Assembly: GCA_015519965.1 (NCBI GenBank)
Contig: WIAM01000019.1
Location: 1 to 47,813 of the forward strand
Reading direction: 5' to 3'
DNA from: Thermaceae bacterium
GTDB taxonomy: Bacteria > Deinococcota > Deinococci > Deinococcales > Marinithermaceae
DNA: 47,813 bases
Below the pieces are notes generated by a model. That model did no database searches. It was not told where the DNA came from and saw only the letters and a program-made list of their open reading frames with translations. The translations under genes were made by a program, and so were the position numbers. Shown here one piece after another: positions 23,060 through 31,094 of this stretch (its first letter is position 1; every line of letters begins with the position of its first letter).

Positions 23060-23494
23060 TCAATACACCTGCAAAGGAAGCGGAAGTGTGATGGTCATGA
23101 AAGCACCGTTGTCGCCGACGACGTCGTAGGCCACCACGGTGTAAGTCCCCTCAGGAGGTGGAAGGTCAAACACGAAGCTGTAGCTGGTCGTGAACGGGCC
23201 ACAAGGGGACGACGCGGTCACCGGGCAGGCATCGACACGGATCCCCGCCGAAAGGGTCTTGCCGCCTTGCAACCGGAACTGGTTGATCGAACCCGCCGGA
23301 GACCCCTGGAGCGTGTAGGCGTCGATGGAGAAGGTGAGGACGTACTTCCCGGTGTTCGGGTCGGGGGTCACGCTCTTCCCCCCAACACCCAGCTCGAGGG
23401 TTGGAACGCCGATGGGGTTGTTGAAGCTGAAGTTCGAACACGCCGCGAGCACGAAAGGCGCGCCGGCCAAAATGAGCAAGAGCCATCGTCTCAT
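23060..23494 (-). CDS. Putative lipoprotein of unknown function
   Basis: A 144-aa predicted lipoprotein: MRRWLLLILAGAPFVLAAC gives a signal peptide with the lipobox LAAC. The mature part is rich in beta-forming residues (KYVLTFSIDAYTL, TTSYSFVFDLPPPEGTYTVVAYDVVGDNG), consistent with an immunoglobulin-like or beta-sandwich fold, and has two further cysteines (DACPVTASSPC) that may pair. No family was recognised. The ATG at 23494 overlaps the rex stop (ATGA), with GAGGTG ahead. It is the last gene of the TPR-SPOR-rex chain. Confidence 0.75.
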   Translation of the reverse strand: MRRWLLLILAGAPFVLAACSNFSFNNPIGVPTLELGVGGKSVTPDPNTGKYVLTFSIDAYTLQGSPAGSINQFRLQGGKTLSAGIRVDACPVTASSPCGPFTTSYSFVFDLPPPEGTYTVVAYDVVGDNGAFMTITLPLPLQVY

Positions 23495-24135
23495 TCTGTC
23501 CACCTCTCATTCATGTGACGAGAAACGAAGAAACTGAGCCGGGAAAGCCCGGCCAGGAAGTCGACGTTCTCAACCGGAATATCCTTGGGGGCCTCGAGGA
23601 CCACCGGGGCAAAGTTCAAAATGCCCTTGACCCCGGCCTGCACCAGGCGATCCGCCACCTCCTGCGCCGCTTGGGCCGGCACGGTGATCATTCCGATCTC
23701 GATGCCCCGCTCCCGGACCACCTGCGGCATCTTTGCAAAAGGCTCGATGGTCCCCTTGGTCAGGGGCTGACCGATCTTTCCAGGGTCAACATCGAAAAAC
23801 CCGACCGGCTCGAAGTTCTCATCGAGCCCCGGGTAATCGGCAAGGGCCTGGCCGAGCCGCCCCATACCGACAATCGCCAGTCGCCACTTGCGCGACAGCC
23901 CCAGGAGCCGGCGCAGCTCGCGCTTGAGCAGGGGCACGGAATACCCCACCCCCCGCGTGCCGTAACTCCCGAAATACGCCAGGTCCTTCCGGACCTGAAA
24001 CGCGGTCACCTGGGCTTCCTCGGCGAGCTGCTCGCTCGAGGTCTTCAGCACGCCACGGCGCTCGAGGTCCTCGAGGACGCGCAGATACGTCACCAGCCGT
24101 GACACCGTCGCGCTAGGAACCTTGGTCTTCGCCAC
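23491..24135 (-). CDS. rex: Redox-sensing transcriptional repressor Rex
   Basis: A 214-aa DNA-binding protein that senses the NADH/NAD ratio and leaves its operators when NADH rises. The N-terminal winged helix (about 8-80) includes TSSEQLAEEAQVTAFQVRKDLAYFGSYGTRGVGYSV, the family recognition helix. The Rossmann domain follows with WRLAIVGMGRLGQALADYPG and FEPVGFFDVDPGKIGQ, and a C-terminal domain-swap helix ends PVENVDFLAGLSRLSFFV. Length and motifs are normal. The start overlaps the SPOR gene end by 23 bases. No canonical Rex operator was seen in the window. Confidence 0.95.
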   Translation of the reverse strand: MAKTKVPSATVSRLVTYLRVLEDLERRGVLKTSSEQLAEEAQVTAFQVRKDLAYFGSYGTRGVGYSVPLLKRELRRLLGLSRKWRLAIVGMGRLGQALADYPGLDENFEPVGFFDVDPGKIGQPLTKGTIEPFAKMPQVVRERGIEIGMITVPAQAAQEVADRLVQAGVKGILNFAPVVLEAPKDIPVENVDFLAGLSRLSFFVSRHMNERWTE

Positions 24136-24955
24136 CTTTGACCTCCATGGGGGTCAGGTCGAGTGCCCGGAGTTCCGTCTTAACCTCGCGTACCTGCTCG
24201 GGAGCCAGCGGCCCCACCCAAACCCGGGCCCAGGCGTCCCGGTAGTAGACCACCACGTCGAAGCCCTTCTCCTTCAGGGACTTGGCCAGATCACGCGCGC
24301 TCTCGAGCTTCCTAAACGCCCCCACCTGGAGGTAGATCCCCTTGGGAAGGGGCGTATCCCCCCGGTAGATCTGGGGCTGGTAGCTCGAAAACGCCTTGGC
24401 CACGCGCTCCGCCTCGGCCCGGCTCGAGTAGGGCCCCACCACGACCCGGCTGATCCGCCCGATGACCTCGATACGAACCGGGTAGCCCTGGGCCCGGGTC
24501 TTGGCCGCCAAATCCACGGCGTACTCGGGCTTGGCGAAGGCACCGATCGAGACCCGGTAAAGGGCCTTCGGCATGCTTTCCACCGCCGGCTTTTCAGGCA
24601 CCGCCGGCTGAGGGGGTTTCGCGGCCGCCGGCGCCTGCGCCTTGGTGGGCTGGGCCGGCTCGGCGCCCGGGGTTTCCACCGCCGGGGGCAAGGGCAGCAC
24701 CGACACCCCCGGCTTTTCCGCCTCAACCGGCTGGGCCGTGCCCTGAGGGCCCTGGGTCTCGGGCGGCGACTCACCGGCCGGCGGCACGGGCGCCTCGACG
24801 GGGGTCTGCACCTCGCTCTGGGGCGCCCCCGACACCACCGCGGGCTGGCGGGCAAAGGGGTTGATCCCGGTCAAGAACAGCACGATGGCCACGACCACCG
24901 CGGCCAAAATGACGAGGAGAAGCAGATCAAACCAGTTTTCACGGAGCCATCCCAT
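24113..24955 (-). CDS. SPOR-domain membrane protein
   Basis: A 280-aa bitopic envelope protein. One N-terminal membrane helix (WFDLLLLVILAAVVVAIVLFL) is followed by a Pro/Ala/Glu-rich linker (about 37-120). Two SPOR-like repeats come next: LYRVSIGAFAKPEYAVDLAAKTRAQGYPVRIEVIGRISRVVVGPYSSRAEAERVAKAF and IYLQVGAFRKLESARDLAKSLKEKGFDVVVYYRDAWARVWVGPL. SPOR domains bind peptidoglycan stripped of stem peptides and often localise to division sites. The ATG at 24955 has GAGG five bases upstream and follows the TPR stop. It is co-transcribed with rex and the TPR gene. Confidence 0.88.
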   Translation of the reverse strand: MGWLRENWFDLLLLVILAAVVVAIVLFLTGINPFARQPAVVSGAPQSEVQTPVEAPVPPAGESPPETQGPQGTAQPVEAEKPGVSVLPLPPAVETPGAEPAQPTKAQAPAAAKPPQPAVPEKPAVESMPKALYRVSIGAFAKPEYAVDLAAKTRAQGYPVRIEVIGRISRVVVGPYSSRAEAERVAKAFSSYQPQIYRGDTPLPKGIYLQVGAFRKLESARDLAKSLKEKGFDVVVYYRDAWARVWVGPLAPEQVREVKTELRALDLTPMEVKGGEDQGS

Positions 24956-24957
24956 GG

Positions 24958-26421
24958 TCACCTCACCAGCGCCCTCGCGGGCTCATAGCCAAGTTCCAAG
25001 GCTTCTTTCCACGCCCGTCGCGCCTCGGCCTGGCGACCGAGCGCCTTGAGCGCCCACCCCAGGTTGTACCAGGCCTCGGCGTTCTTGGGATCCTGCGAAA
25101 CCACCGCCTGGAAAATCTGTTCGGCCTCGGCGAAGCGCCGGGCGGCGAGGTAGGCGGCGCCGAGGTTCACCCGCGTGGACGGGTCGGGAGAAAGGCGGTA
25201 GGCGTTCTCGAGGGCCGTAACCGCCTGGCCATAATCTTCGAGCGCGTAGCGGGCAAGGCCCAGCCACAGCCAGGCCCGGGCGTCCTTGGGACGCGCCTTG
25301 ACCACGCGGCTAAGAGCGTCGACGGCTTCGCTGTAGCGTCCGGTGAAATAAGCGCTCTTGCCGAGCAGGAAAAGAGCCTCTTCCCCGGCATCCCCCCGGG
25401 CAAGCTGAACCGCCTTACGGGCCATTTCATAGGCCTTATCGTGCCGTCCGAGCGCGTCGTAGCTCGCGGCCAAACCGAGCAGAATCCGCGATTCCTCGGG
25501 ATTCAAAGCGTAGGCCTTCTGGAAGGCCGCGAGGGCGTTGCCATACGCTCCGAGGCCAAAACGTACCCGGCCGAGGTCGTAAAAGACCGACCAGCGCATG
25601 GGATCGAGCCGGGCGCTCTCCTCGAGCAGCTTCAGAACCTCCTGTGCCGACGCCCCGCTGGCCTCGAGGACCAGGGCCTTTTTGTGGAGCAAGCGCGCCT
25701 TCACCCGGGCGTCCTTGGCCGCGGCCAGCGAGCGGTCGAGCTCTCGAATCGCCCGATCGGGGAGGCCCTGCGAAAGGTAGACATCGGCCAAGAGCCCGGT
25801 CGCGGTGGGGTCCTGGCGTTCCTTGGCCAAGACTTTGTACAGATAGGGAATGGCTTCATCACCCTGACCGGAGCGAACCAGCGCCCGGGCCAGGCGCAGG
25901 GCAACCTCGAGGTCCTCCGGCAGTTGCTCGGCGGCCTGGCGAAGCACCTCGGCCGCTTTTTTCTCGTTCCCGAGCGTCTCGTAGGCGGCAGCGAGCCCCA
26001 GGTAGGCCGGTTTGAGATCCTCCGGGGCCAGCTTGAGCTTCAACCCCACGGCCAGCGCCTGGGCGAAGGCCTTCGCCGCCTCCTGCCAGTCACCCATCCG
26101 GGTGTGGACCACCGCCAGGTTGTACCAGCCCTCGTAGCGTTCGGGGAAGAGTTTGGTCAGCTGGCGGAACTCAAAGAGCGCATCCCGGAGGTTGCCGAGG
26201 CGGTAGTCCGCAAGCCCCAGCCCGAAGTGGGCCTCGAAGTTCTCGTAATCAAGGGCGACGACGTCTTCAAAGAGCTGGATCGCCAGGTCGTAGCGTCCCG
26301 CGTTGAGAGCGTCATAGGCCGACTGAATGCGCGCTGAAAGATCGGTGGGTTGCGCGCCGGCGCTTTGAGCCCAGGCGAGGACCCAAAGCACGAGCAGCAA
26401 CCCCACGAAGACCCTTTTCAT
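24958..26421 (-). CDS. Exported TPR-repeat protein
   Basis: A 487-aa secreted protein made almost entirely of tetratricopeptide repeats, which usually act as protein-protein scaffolds. MKRVFVGLLLVLWVLAWAQSAGAQ is a signal peptide. About a dozen repeats follow, each near 34 residues, for example YDLAIQLFEDVVALDYENFEAHFGLGLADYRLGN and AEAWYNLGWALKALGRQAEARRAWKEALELGYEP. The start is ATG 26421, chosen for GGGAGGAGG just upstream and for the signal peptide. It is the first gene of the TPR-SPOR-rex-lipoprotein run, so it may work with the SPOR protein in the cell envelope; this is inference. Confidence 0.87.
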   Translation of the reverse strand: MKRVFVGLLLVLWVLAWAQSAGAQPTDLSARIQSAYDALNAGRYDLAIQLFEDVVALDYENFEAHFGLGLADYRLGNLRDALFEFRQLTKLFPERYEGWYNLAVVHTRMGDWQEAAKAFAQALAVGLKLKLAPEDLKPAYLGLAAAYETLGNEKKAAEVLRQAAEQLPEDLEVALRLARALVRSGQGDEAIPYLYKVLAKERQDPTATGLLADVYLSQGLPDRAIRELDRSLAAAKDARVKARLLHKKALVLEASGASAQEVLKLLEESARLDPMRWSVFYDLGRVRFGLGAYGNALAAFQKAYALNPEESRILLGLAASYDALGRHDKAYEMARKAVQLARGDAGEEALFLLGKSAYFTGRYSEAVDALSRVVKARPKDARAWLWLGLARYALEDYGQAVTALENAYRLSPDPSTRVNLGAAYLAARRFAEAEQIFQAVVSQDPKNAEAWYNLGWALKALGRQAEARRAWKEALELGYEPARALVR

Positions 26422-26448
26422 AACTCCTCCTCCCGCACCCTTAAGGGC

Positions 26449-26477
26449 ATTGTAAGCCACCCACGGTTCCTTGACAA
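26449..26477 (-). promoter_or_regulatory. Promoter of the TPR-SPOR-rex operon
   Basis: TTGTCA (26472-26477), N17, TACAAT (26449-26454) on the minus strand, each 5 of 6. Its -35 overlaps five bases of the -35 of the divergent tRNA promoter. Confidence 0.75.
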
Positions 26478-26499
26478 AAAGGGCACGAGATCATAAACT
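26471..26499 (+). promoter_or_regulatory. Promoter of the initiator tRNA gene
   Basis: TTGACA (26471-26476), N17, TAAACT (26494-26499), putting transcription start about 5 bases before the tRNA. Confidence 0.8.
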
Positions 26500-26510
26500 T
26501 ATCGTTGCGA

Positions 26511-26587
26511 CGCGGGGTGGAGCAGCCTGGTAGCTCGCCGGGCTCATAACCCGGAGGTCGCGGGTTCAAATCCCGCCCCCGCAACCA
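26511..26587 (+). tRNA. Initiator tRNA-Met (fMet), anticodon CAT
   Basis: A 77-nt tRNA with encoded CCA. The acceptor stem CGCGGGG faces CCCCGCA, leaving the C1-A72 mismatch that marks initiator tRNAs. The anticodon loop is CTCATAA, with the three G-C pairs (GGG/CCC) in the stem required for P-site entry. The T-arm is GGTTCAAATCC. Both initiator hallmarks are present. Confidence 0.97.
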
Positions 26588-26593
26588 AAGCCA

Positions 26594-26624
26594 CGCGGGC
26601 CGAAAGGCCCGCGCGCCTTCTTTT
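26594..26624 (+). terminator. Intrinsic terminator of the initiator tRNA
   Basis: The arms CGCGGGCC (26594-26601) and GGCCCGCG (26606-26613) around a GAAA tetraloop are followed by CGCCTTCTTTT. It ends the tRNA transcript just before the convergent DUF420 gene. Confidence 0.88.
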
Positions 26625-26643
26625 GCACGAATCCCAAAAAACG

Positions 26644-27060
26644 TCACGTGCCCCAAACACCCAGAATGAGATAGACCGCCCAGCCGGTGATGGCAACCAA
26701 AATCCAGTTCCAAAACGTCACCCGTGCCCAGGGCTTATGGCGATCGAACCGGGAAGTAAAGGCGAAATACAGGGTGACCAAAGCCAGGGGCAGGTTGAGG
26801 GCAGCGATGACGCTATGGAAAAAGAGGAGCCCCAGGTAGGCTGAACGGAAAACCTCGGGCCCGGCGTAGCTCCGCCCCCCAAAAAGCGCGACGCGGGCGA
26901 GGTAAAACACCAAAAACAAAGCGGCGAGCGAGGCCGCGATGAGCATGCGGCGGTGGTGGATGTCCCTTTGGCCGCCCCGAATCGCCCGGTAGCCAAGCAC
27001 CAGCACCACGGCGCTAGCGCCGATGCTTACGACGCTGAGCAACGCGAGTATTTCTGGCAA
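26644..27060 (-). CDS. DUF420-family membrane protein
   Basis: A 138-aa integral membrane protein with four helices: ILALLSVVSIGASAVVLVLGY, RRMLIAASLAALFLVFYLARVALF, LGLLFFHSVIAALNLPLALVTLYFAF and VTFWNWILVAITGWAVYLILGVW. The conserved histidines HHRRM and LLFFHSV fit the DUF420 family, some members of which (CtaM type) help assemble heme-copper oxidases; no oxidase genes are in the window. An ATG downstream of the preceding gene would cut into helix 1, so the likely start is TTG 27060 with GAGGAGG upstream. It therefore overlaps the preceding gene by 47 bases. Confidence 0.8.
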   Translation of the reverse strand: MPEILALLSVVSIGASAVVLVLGYRAIRGGQRDIHHRRMLIAASLAALFLVFYLARVALFGGRSYAGPEVFRSAYLGLLFFHSVIAALNLPLALVTLYFAFTSRFDRHKPWARVTFWNWILVAITGWAVYLILGVWGT

Positions 27061-27346
27061 GCGAACGCACCTCCTCAAGCGCCAGCGCCCAGGCAAAGGC
27101 CTCGCTGTCCCTGGCCGTTCGGGCGTAACTGTAGCCGGTCAACCACGCCCGCTCGCCCTCGCGAACCTTCCCCGCCCTGAGCGCTGCCTCGGCCAGGGCC
27201 AAAAAGAGCCAGGCGAACCCCGATTCGCGCGCCCGGCTCGGGGGTTCGCCCTCGAGCTGGGCAATCATCCGCGAGATCCGCGCGATCGCCCGGGGCGGCG
27301 GTTCCTCCCGCTGCGCCCGGACGAAATCCTTCACCGACGCATCCAT
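27014..27346 (-). CDS. Small helical protein of unknown function
   Basis: A 110-aa soluble, probably all-helical protein. It opens MDASVKDFVRAQREEPPPRAIARISRMIAQLEGEPP and continues FAWLFLALAEAALRAGKVREGERAWLTGYSYARTARDSEAFAWALALEEVRSLA, which resembles a tetratricopeptide-like helical pair with an Arg/Lys-rich tail. I do not recognise the family. The start ATG has GGAGG five bases upstream and a TATACT box 8 nt upstream. It shares its end with the DUF420 gene in a different frame. Confidence 0.7.
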   Translation of the reverse strand: MDASVKDFVRAQREEPPPRAIARISRMIAQLEGEPPSRARESGFAWLFLALAEAALRAGKVREGERAWLTGYSYARTARDSEAFAWALALEEVRSLARNTRVAQRRKHRR

Positions 27347-27354
27347 GGCCTCCG

Positions 27355-27360
27355 AGTATA
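27355..27360 (-). promoter_or_regulatory. -10 box of the helical-protein/DUF420 pair
   Basis: TATACT on the minus strand ends 8 nt before the ATG at 27346, so the leader would be only one or two bases although GGAGG lies between. Confidence 0.5.
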
Positions 27361-27375
27361 ACCGGAGCCAAATCC

Positions 27376-28533
27376 TTAAGCCAGTGTGCGCGTTTTGTAG
27401 CGCTCGTAGGCGCGAGCGAGCCGGCGGATGCCCTCTTCGATCTGGTCTTCGGCAACGCTGGCAAAGGTCAAACGCGCCGCGGGATAGGGCGTTTGGGCGA
27501 AGAAAGGTTCGCCGGGGACGAAAGCGACGCCGGACTCGAGGGCCAAGTCGAGCAGCGCCCTGGTGTCAGTCCCATCCGGAAAACGCAGCCAGAAAAACAT
27601 GCCGCCCCGGGGCACATCGAAGGCGACCTCCGGATCCAAATGGGCCCTCAGCGCCTCGGTCATACGGTCCCGCCGCCGGCGATAGAGCGAACGGACCCGC
27701 TCCGCCTGCACCTCCATCAGCCCCATATCGATGAGCTCGGCGAGGATCACCTGGCCGAGGATGTTGCTGTGGAGATCGCTGGCCTGCTTGGCCTGGATGA
27801 TCGCGGCCAGGATCTCCGGATTCGCCACCACGTAGCCAAGGCGTAACCCCGGAGCGATCAGCTTGGAAAAGGTCCCAGCGTAGATCACCCGGGTCCTGGC
27901 GTGGGTAAAGATCGGGGGTGGCGGTGGGGCGTCGAAGTAGATATGACCATAGGGATCATCCTCAAGGACAACCGCATTCGCGCGTTCGGCCCATTGGGCC
28001 ACCGCCCGGCGACGCGGCGCGTCCATCAGCGCGCCGGTGGGGTTTTGGAAGCTAGGCAGGATGTAGGCCAGCTTGGCCTTTTCCGGGAGCGCTTCCGGCT
28101 TTGCCCCCTGGGCGTCGGTCTCTACGGTGAGATACCGGGGAGCGTAGGGGTTGAGGGCCAGCAGACCGCCCATGTAGGTGGGCGACTCGACCACCACCGG
28201 GTCACCCTCGTCGATGAAGACCCGACCGACCAAATCAATGGCCTGCTGGCTCCCCGAGGTAATGAGGACCCAATCCGCCTCGACCCCAAGCCGGGCCGCG
28301 ATCCACGCCCGGAGCGGGCGAAGCCCCTCCGTCGGGCTGTACTGCAGGGCTTTGGCCCCGTAGCGCTGGAGAACCTTGGCCGTGGCCCGCTGAATCTCCT
28401 CCATAGGGAAGAGCTCGGCGGCGGGAACCCCGCCAGCGAGGCTGAGCACCCCAGGCCGGGAAGCGAGCTTTAACAGCTCGCGGATCAAGGAGCTCTGCAT
28501 GCGCTTTCTTCTCTCGGCAAAAGGATAATCCAT
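27376..28533 (-). CDS. PLP-dependent class I/II aminotransferase (LysN/2-aminoadipate aminotransferase type)
   Basis: A 385-aa fold-type I aminotransferase. The layout follows the MocR-like stand-alone group: LSLAGGVPAAELFP at the start, LQYSPTEGLRPLRAWIAARLG, ITSGSQQAIDLVGRVFIDEGDPVVVESPTYMGGL, PSFQNPTGALM, LEDDPYGHIYF, and the PLP lysine in YAGTFSKLIAPGLRLGYV. LysN of Thermus has this architecture and acts on 2-aminoadipate in lysine synthesis as well as on branched-chain and aromatic amino acids; the substrate here is open. GGAGG precedes the ATG at 28533. The frame stays open upstream into the exonuclease gene, but that part is not family sequence. Confidence 0.9.
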   Translation of the reverse strand: MDYPFAERRKRMQSSLIRELLKLASRPGVLSLAGGVPAAELFPMEEIQRATAKVLQRYGAKALQYSPTEGLRPLRAWIAARLGVEADWVLITSGSQQAIDLVGRVFIDEGDPVVVESPTYMGGLLALNPYAPRYLTVETDAQGAKPEALPEKAKLAYILPSFQNPTGALMDAPRRRAVAQWAERANAVVLEDDPYGHIYFDAPPPPPIFTHARTRVIYAGTFSKLIAPGLRLGYVVANPEILAAIIQAKQASDLHSNILGQVILAELIDMGLMEVQAERVRSLYRRRRDRMTEALRAHLDPEVAFDVPRGGMFFWLRFPDGTDTRALLDLALESGVAFVPGEPFFAQTPYPAARLTFASVAEDQIEEGIRRLARAYERYKTRTLA

Positions 28534-28544
28534 CCCGCCCTCCT

Positions 28545-29306
28545 TTAAAGGTCCAGCTCCGCGACCACCGGCACGTGGTCCGAGGCTTGGGTTTCGTAGA
28601 AAATATACGCCTTTTTGAGACGGGGCAAGAGATCCTCGGAGATGACCACGTAGTCCACCCGCCAGCCGATGTTCTTCTCCCGCGCCCGAAAACGATAGCT
28701 CCACCAGGTATAAGCCCCTTGCAAGTCGGGGTGGAGGTAGCGAAAGGCATCCACCCAGCCCCGGCTCAAAAAGTCATCCATCCAGGCGCGCTCCTGGGGT
28801 GTAAAGCCAGCGTTTTTCACGTTGGCCTTGGGTCGGGCGAGGTCGATCTCCCGGTGAGCCACGTTGAGGTCGCCGACCAGGATGACACCCTTCGACCGCC
28901 GGAGGCCCTCGAGGTAATCGGCGATGGCCTCATCAAAGGCGAGTTTGAAATCGAGGCGGGCGAGTTCGCGGCCGGCGTTTGGGAAATAGGCGTTGACCAG
29001 GTAAAACTCGCCGTAATCGAGCGTCTGCACCCGCCCCTCGGCGTCGAAGTCCTCATGACCGAGGCCACGCCAAACCCGTTCAGGCCACCGTCGAGCGAGC
29101 ACCGCGGTTCCGGCATAGCCTTTCCTCGAGGCCGGGTTCCAAAACCAGCGATAGCCGGAGAAATCCTCGGGCAGCGACAGGGGCTGGCTGGCTTTGATCT
29201 CCTGGAGCCCGAGGGCGTCGGGGTTCAGCCGGCGCACCGCTTCCCAAAACCCCTTCCTTTCGGCCGACCGTATGCCGTTGACGTTCCAACTGACCACGCG
29301 GAACAT
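28545..29306 (-). CDS. xthA: Exodeoxyribonuclease III
   Basis: A 253-aa Mg-dependent enzyme of the EEP fold that cuts at abasic sites and removes 3' blocks in base excision repair. Motifs: [20 protein letters not shown] (Asn metal ligand), LQEIKA (Glu), [46 protein letters not shown] (Asp/Asn pair) and the C-terminal [12 protein letters not shown]...[11 protein letters not shown] with the catalytic His. Length is typical of Xth. The start at ATG 29306 has no Shine-Dalgarno; TATAGT ends 6 nt before it. The aminotransferase gene follows after 11 bases. Confidence 0.95.
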   Translation of the reverse strand: MFRVVSWNVNGIRSAERKGFWEAVRRLNPDALGLQEIKASQPLSLPEDFSGYRWFWNPASRKGYAGTAVLARRWPERVWRGLGHEDFDAEGRVQTLDYGEFYLVNAYFPNAGRELARLDFKLAFDEAIADYLEGLRRSKGVILVGDLNVAHREIDLARPKANVKNAGFTPQERAWMDDFLSRGWVDAFRYLHPDLQGAYTWWSYRFRAREKNIGWRVDYVVISEDLLPRLKKAYIFYETQASDHVPVVAELDL

Positions 29307-29312
29307 GCCATC

Positions 29313-29318
29313 ACTATA
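29313..29318 (-). promoter_or_regulatory. -10 box of xthA (leaderless layout)
   Basis: TATAGT on the minus strand ends 6 nt before the ATG at 29306. It shares the 56-base divergent gap with upp, for which only a weaker TAGCCT (29349-29354) is seen 8 nt ahead of the start. Confidence 0.5.
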
Positions 29319-29362
29319 CGGATGGCGCGCCGTCAGGCTCCGACGTGATAGCCTCAAGGGCG

Positions 29363-29995
29363 ATGAGCGAGTCTGTCACCGTGGTCGATCACCCGCTGGT
29401 CCAGCACAAGCTCGCCCTGCTGCGGGACAAGCGCACGGGGAGCAAGGATTTCCGAGAACTCATGGCCGAGGTCAGCATGCTCATGGCCTACGAGGCCACC
29501 CGCGACCTCGAACTCCAGGAGGTCACCGTCGAAACCCCAGTCTCTCCGGCCCGAGTCCGGATTCTGGCGGGCAAGAAGCTCGCGCTGGTCGCCATCCTCC
29601 GGGCCGGCCTGGTCATGGTCGATGGCATTTTGCGCCTGATCCCGGCGGCCAAAGTGGGCCACATCGGCCTCTACCGCGATCCTAAAAGCCTGAACCCGGT
29701 GGAGTATTACGCCAAACTCCCCGAAGACATCGGCTTCCGGAGAACCTTCCTCACCGACCCGATGCTGGCCACCGGCGGATCGGCGGTCAAGGCCATCGAC
29801 ATCCTCAAAGCGCACGGCGCTGGCCAGATCAAACTCATGAACATCATCGCCGCCCCCGAGGGCATCGAACGCGTACAAAAGGCCCACCCCGACGTCGAGA
29901 TCGTGGTGGGCGCCATCGACGAGCGGCTGAACGAAAAGGGTTACATCGTCCCCGGTCTGGGCGACGCCGGCGACCGCATCTACGGAACCAAGTGA
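29363..29995 (+). CDS. upp: Uracil phosphoribosyltransferase
   Basis: A 210-aa pyrimidine salvage enzyme making UMP from uracil and PRPP. Conserved blocks are [27 protein letters not shown] at the N-terminus, [29 protein letters not shown], the PRPP loop [21 protein letters not shown] and the C-terminal uracil site [14 protein letters not shown] placed the start at ATG 29363, which gives the standard N-terminus; an in-frame GTG six codons earlier is less likely. It is followed after 7 bases by the wecA-type gene, so uracil salvage may be co-expressed with UDP-sugar-using functions. Confidence 0.96.
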   Translation: MSESVTVVDHPLVQHKLALLRDKRTGSKDFRELMAEVSMLMAYEATRDLELQEVTVETPVSPARVRILAGKKLALVAILRAGLVMVDGILRLIPAAKVGHIGLYRDPKSLNPVEYYAKLPEDIGFRRTFLTDPMLATGGSAVKAIDILKAHGAGQIKLMNIIAAPEGIERVQKAHPDVEIVVGAIDERLNEKGYIVPGLGDAGDRIYGTK

Positions 29996-30002
29996 CCGTG
30001 CC

Positions 30003-31094
30003 ATGCCCCAGGCCCTGGCCGAGATACTGCACGCGATCGGCATCGCCGACCCCCAGGGCTGGGGGTGGCGCAGCGTGGTCCTGACCTTTCTCATCGCGGC
30101 CACGGTGACCTGGCGATTCACGCCGACCGTCCGCAGGTTCGCCCTCAAAGCCGGCTGGGCCGATGCCCCCGGCGGCCGGCGCCGCCATCAGGGGCCGCTC
30201 CCCAACGCCGGGGGGCTCGCGGTGTATGCCGGGGTGGTGCTGGCCCTCATCACCGCCTTTTTGCTCCGGCCCACCCTGCTCGACGACGTCCTGGTGAAGA
30301 TCCTCAGTATCCTCCTGGGCGGCTCGCTCCTGGTCTTGGTCGGCTTCATCGACGATCAGTTCGAACTCACCCCGCGGTTCCGGCTCGTGGCCCAGACGGT
30401 CGCCGCCCTCGTCCTCTACGCCGCCGGCGTACGCATCGAGGCCGCGTTCAGCTACCCCATCGACCCCGTGCTCTCGCTCTTGCTGACCCTTTTTTGGGTG
30501 GTGGGCATCACCAACGCCATGAACCTCATCGACGGCGTGGACGGGCTCGCGGGCGGGGTCGCGTTCATCGCCGCGATGGGGCTTTTGGCCGCGAGCGCCC
30601 AGTTCGAGTCCCGGGCAGCGGCGACGCTGATCCTCGCCGGGCTAGCGGGGGCCGCGCTCGGCTTTTTGCGCCACAACCTCCCGCCCTCGAAGATCATCAT
30701 GGGCGACGCCGGAGCCTATTTCTTCGGCTATACGCTCGCGGCAGCGAGCATCATGGGCAACGTCAAGATCACCACCGCCTTCGCCCTCGTGCCGGTCGCC
30801 CTCTTCCTCCTCGTCCCCATCGCCGATACCACCTGGGTCGTGATCCGCAGGGTGAGGCGGGGGCAAAACCCCCTCGCCACCCCCGGGCGCGACCACATTC
30901 ACCACTGGCTCCTCGATCACGGCCTTTCGAATCTGGCGGTGGTCATCGTTCTTTGGAGTATTACCCTGGCAGCCAGCCTGCTGGCCCTTTGGCTGCAAAA
31001 AATCTCGTCGGCGGCGATCGCGGCCACCGCTCTGGCGAGCGTGCTGGCGCTCGGCTTCGTGCTGTGGCGGCGGAAGTTGGGGGAAAAAAGGTGA
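30003..31094 (+). CDS. Undecaprenyl-phosphate sugar-1-phosphate transferase (MraY/WecA/TagO family)
   Basis: A 363-aa polytopic membrane enzyme that transfers HexNAc-1-phosphate from a UDP sugar to undecaprenyl phosphate, starting synthesis of a surface glycan. About eleven hydrophobic helices. Signatures: GGRRRHQGPLPNAGGLAVYAG, the Asp-rich GFIDDQFELTPRFR, TNAMNLIDGVDGLAGG, IIMGDAGAYFFGY and the WecA-type histidine motif GRDHIHHWLLDHGLS, which separates it from MraY. GlcNAc is the probable sugar because the next gene encodes UDP-GlcNAc 2-epimerase. The two genes overlap by 4 bases (GTGA). Confidence 0.9.
   Translation: MPQALAEILHAIGIADPQGWGWRSVVLTFLIAATVTWRFTPTVRRFALKAGWADAPGGRRRHQGPLPNAGGLAVYAGVVLALITAFLLRPTLLDDVLVKILSILLGGSLLVLVGFIDDQFELTPRFRLVAQTVAALVLYAAGVRIEAAFSYPIDPVLSLLLTLFWVVGITNAMNLIDGVDGLAGGVAFIAAMGLLAASAQFESRAAATLILAGLAGAALGFLRHNLPPSKIIMGDAGAYFFGYTLAAASIMGNVKITTAFALVPVALFLLVPIADTTWVVIRRVRRGQNPLATPGRDHIHHWLLDHGLSNLAVVIVLWSITLAASLLALWLQKISSAAIAATALASVLALGFVLWRRKLGEKR

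Noticed and set aside
28534-28704. N-terminal extension of the aminotransferase
   Set aside because: It lies antiphase in the exonuclease gene, while GGAGG precedes the ATG at 28533.
30065-31090. In-frame upstream extension of wecB
   Set aside because: This part overlaps the WecA-type gene in another frame and is Arg/Pro/Gly low complexity. The true start is the GTG at 31091 that gives the family N-terminus.
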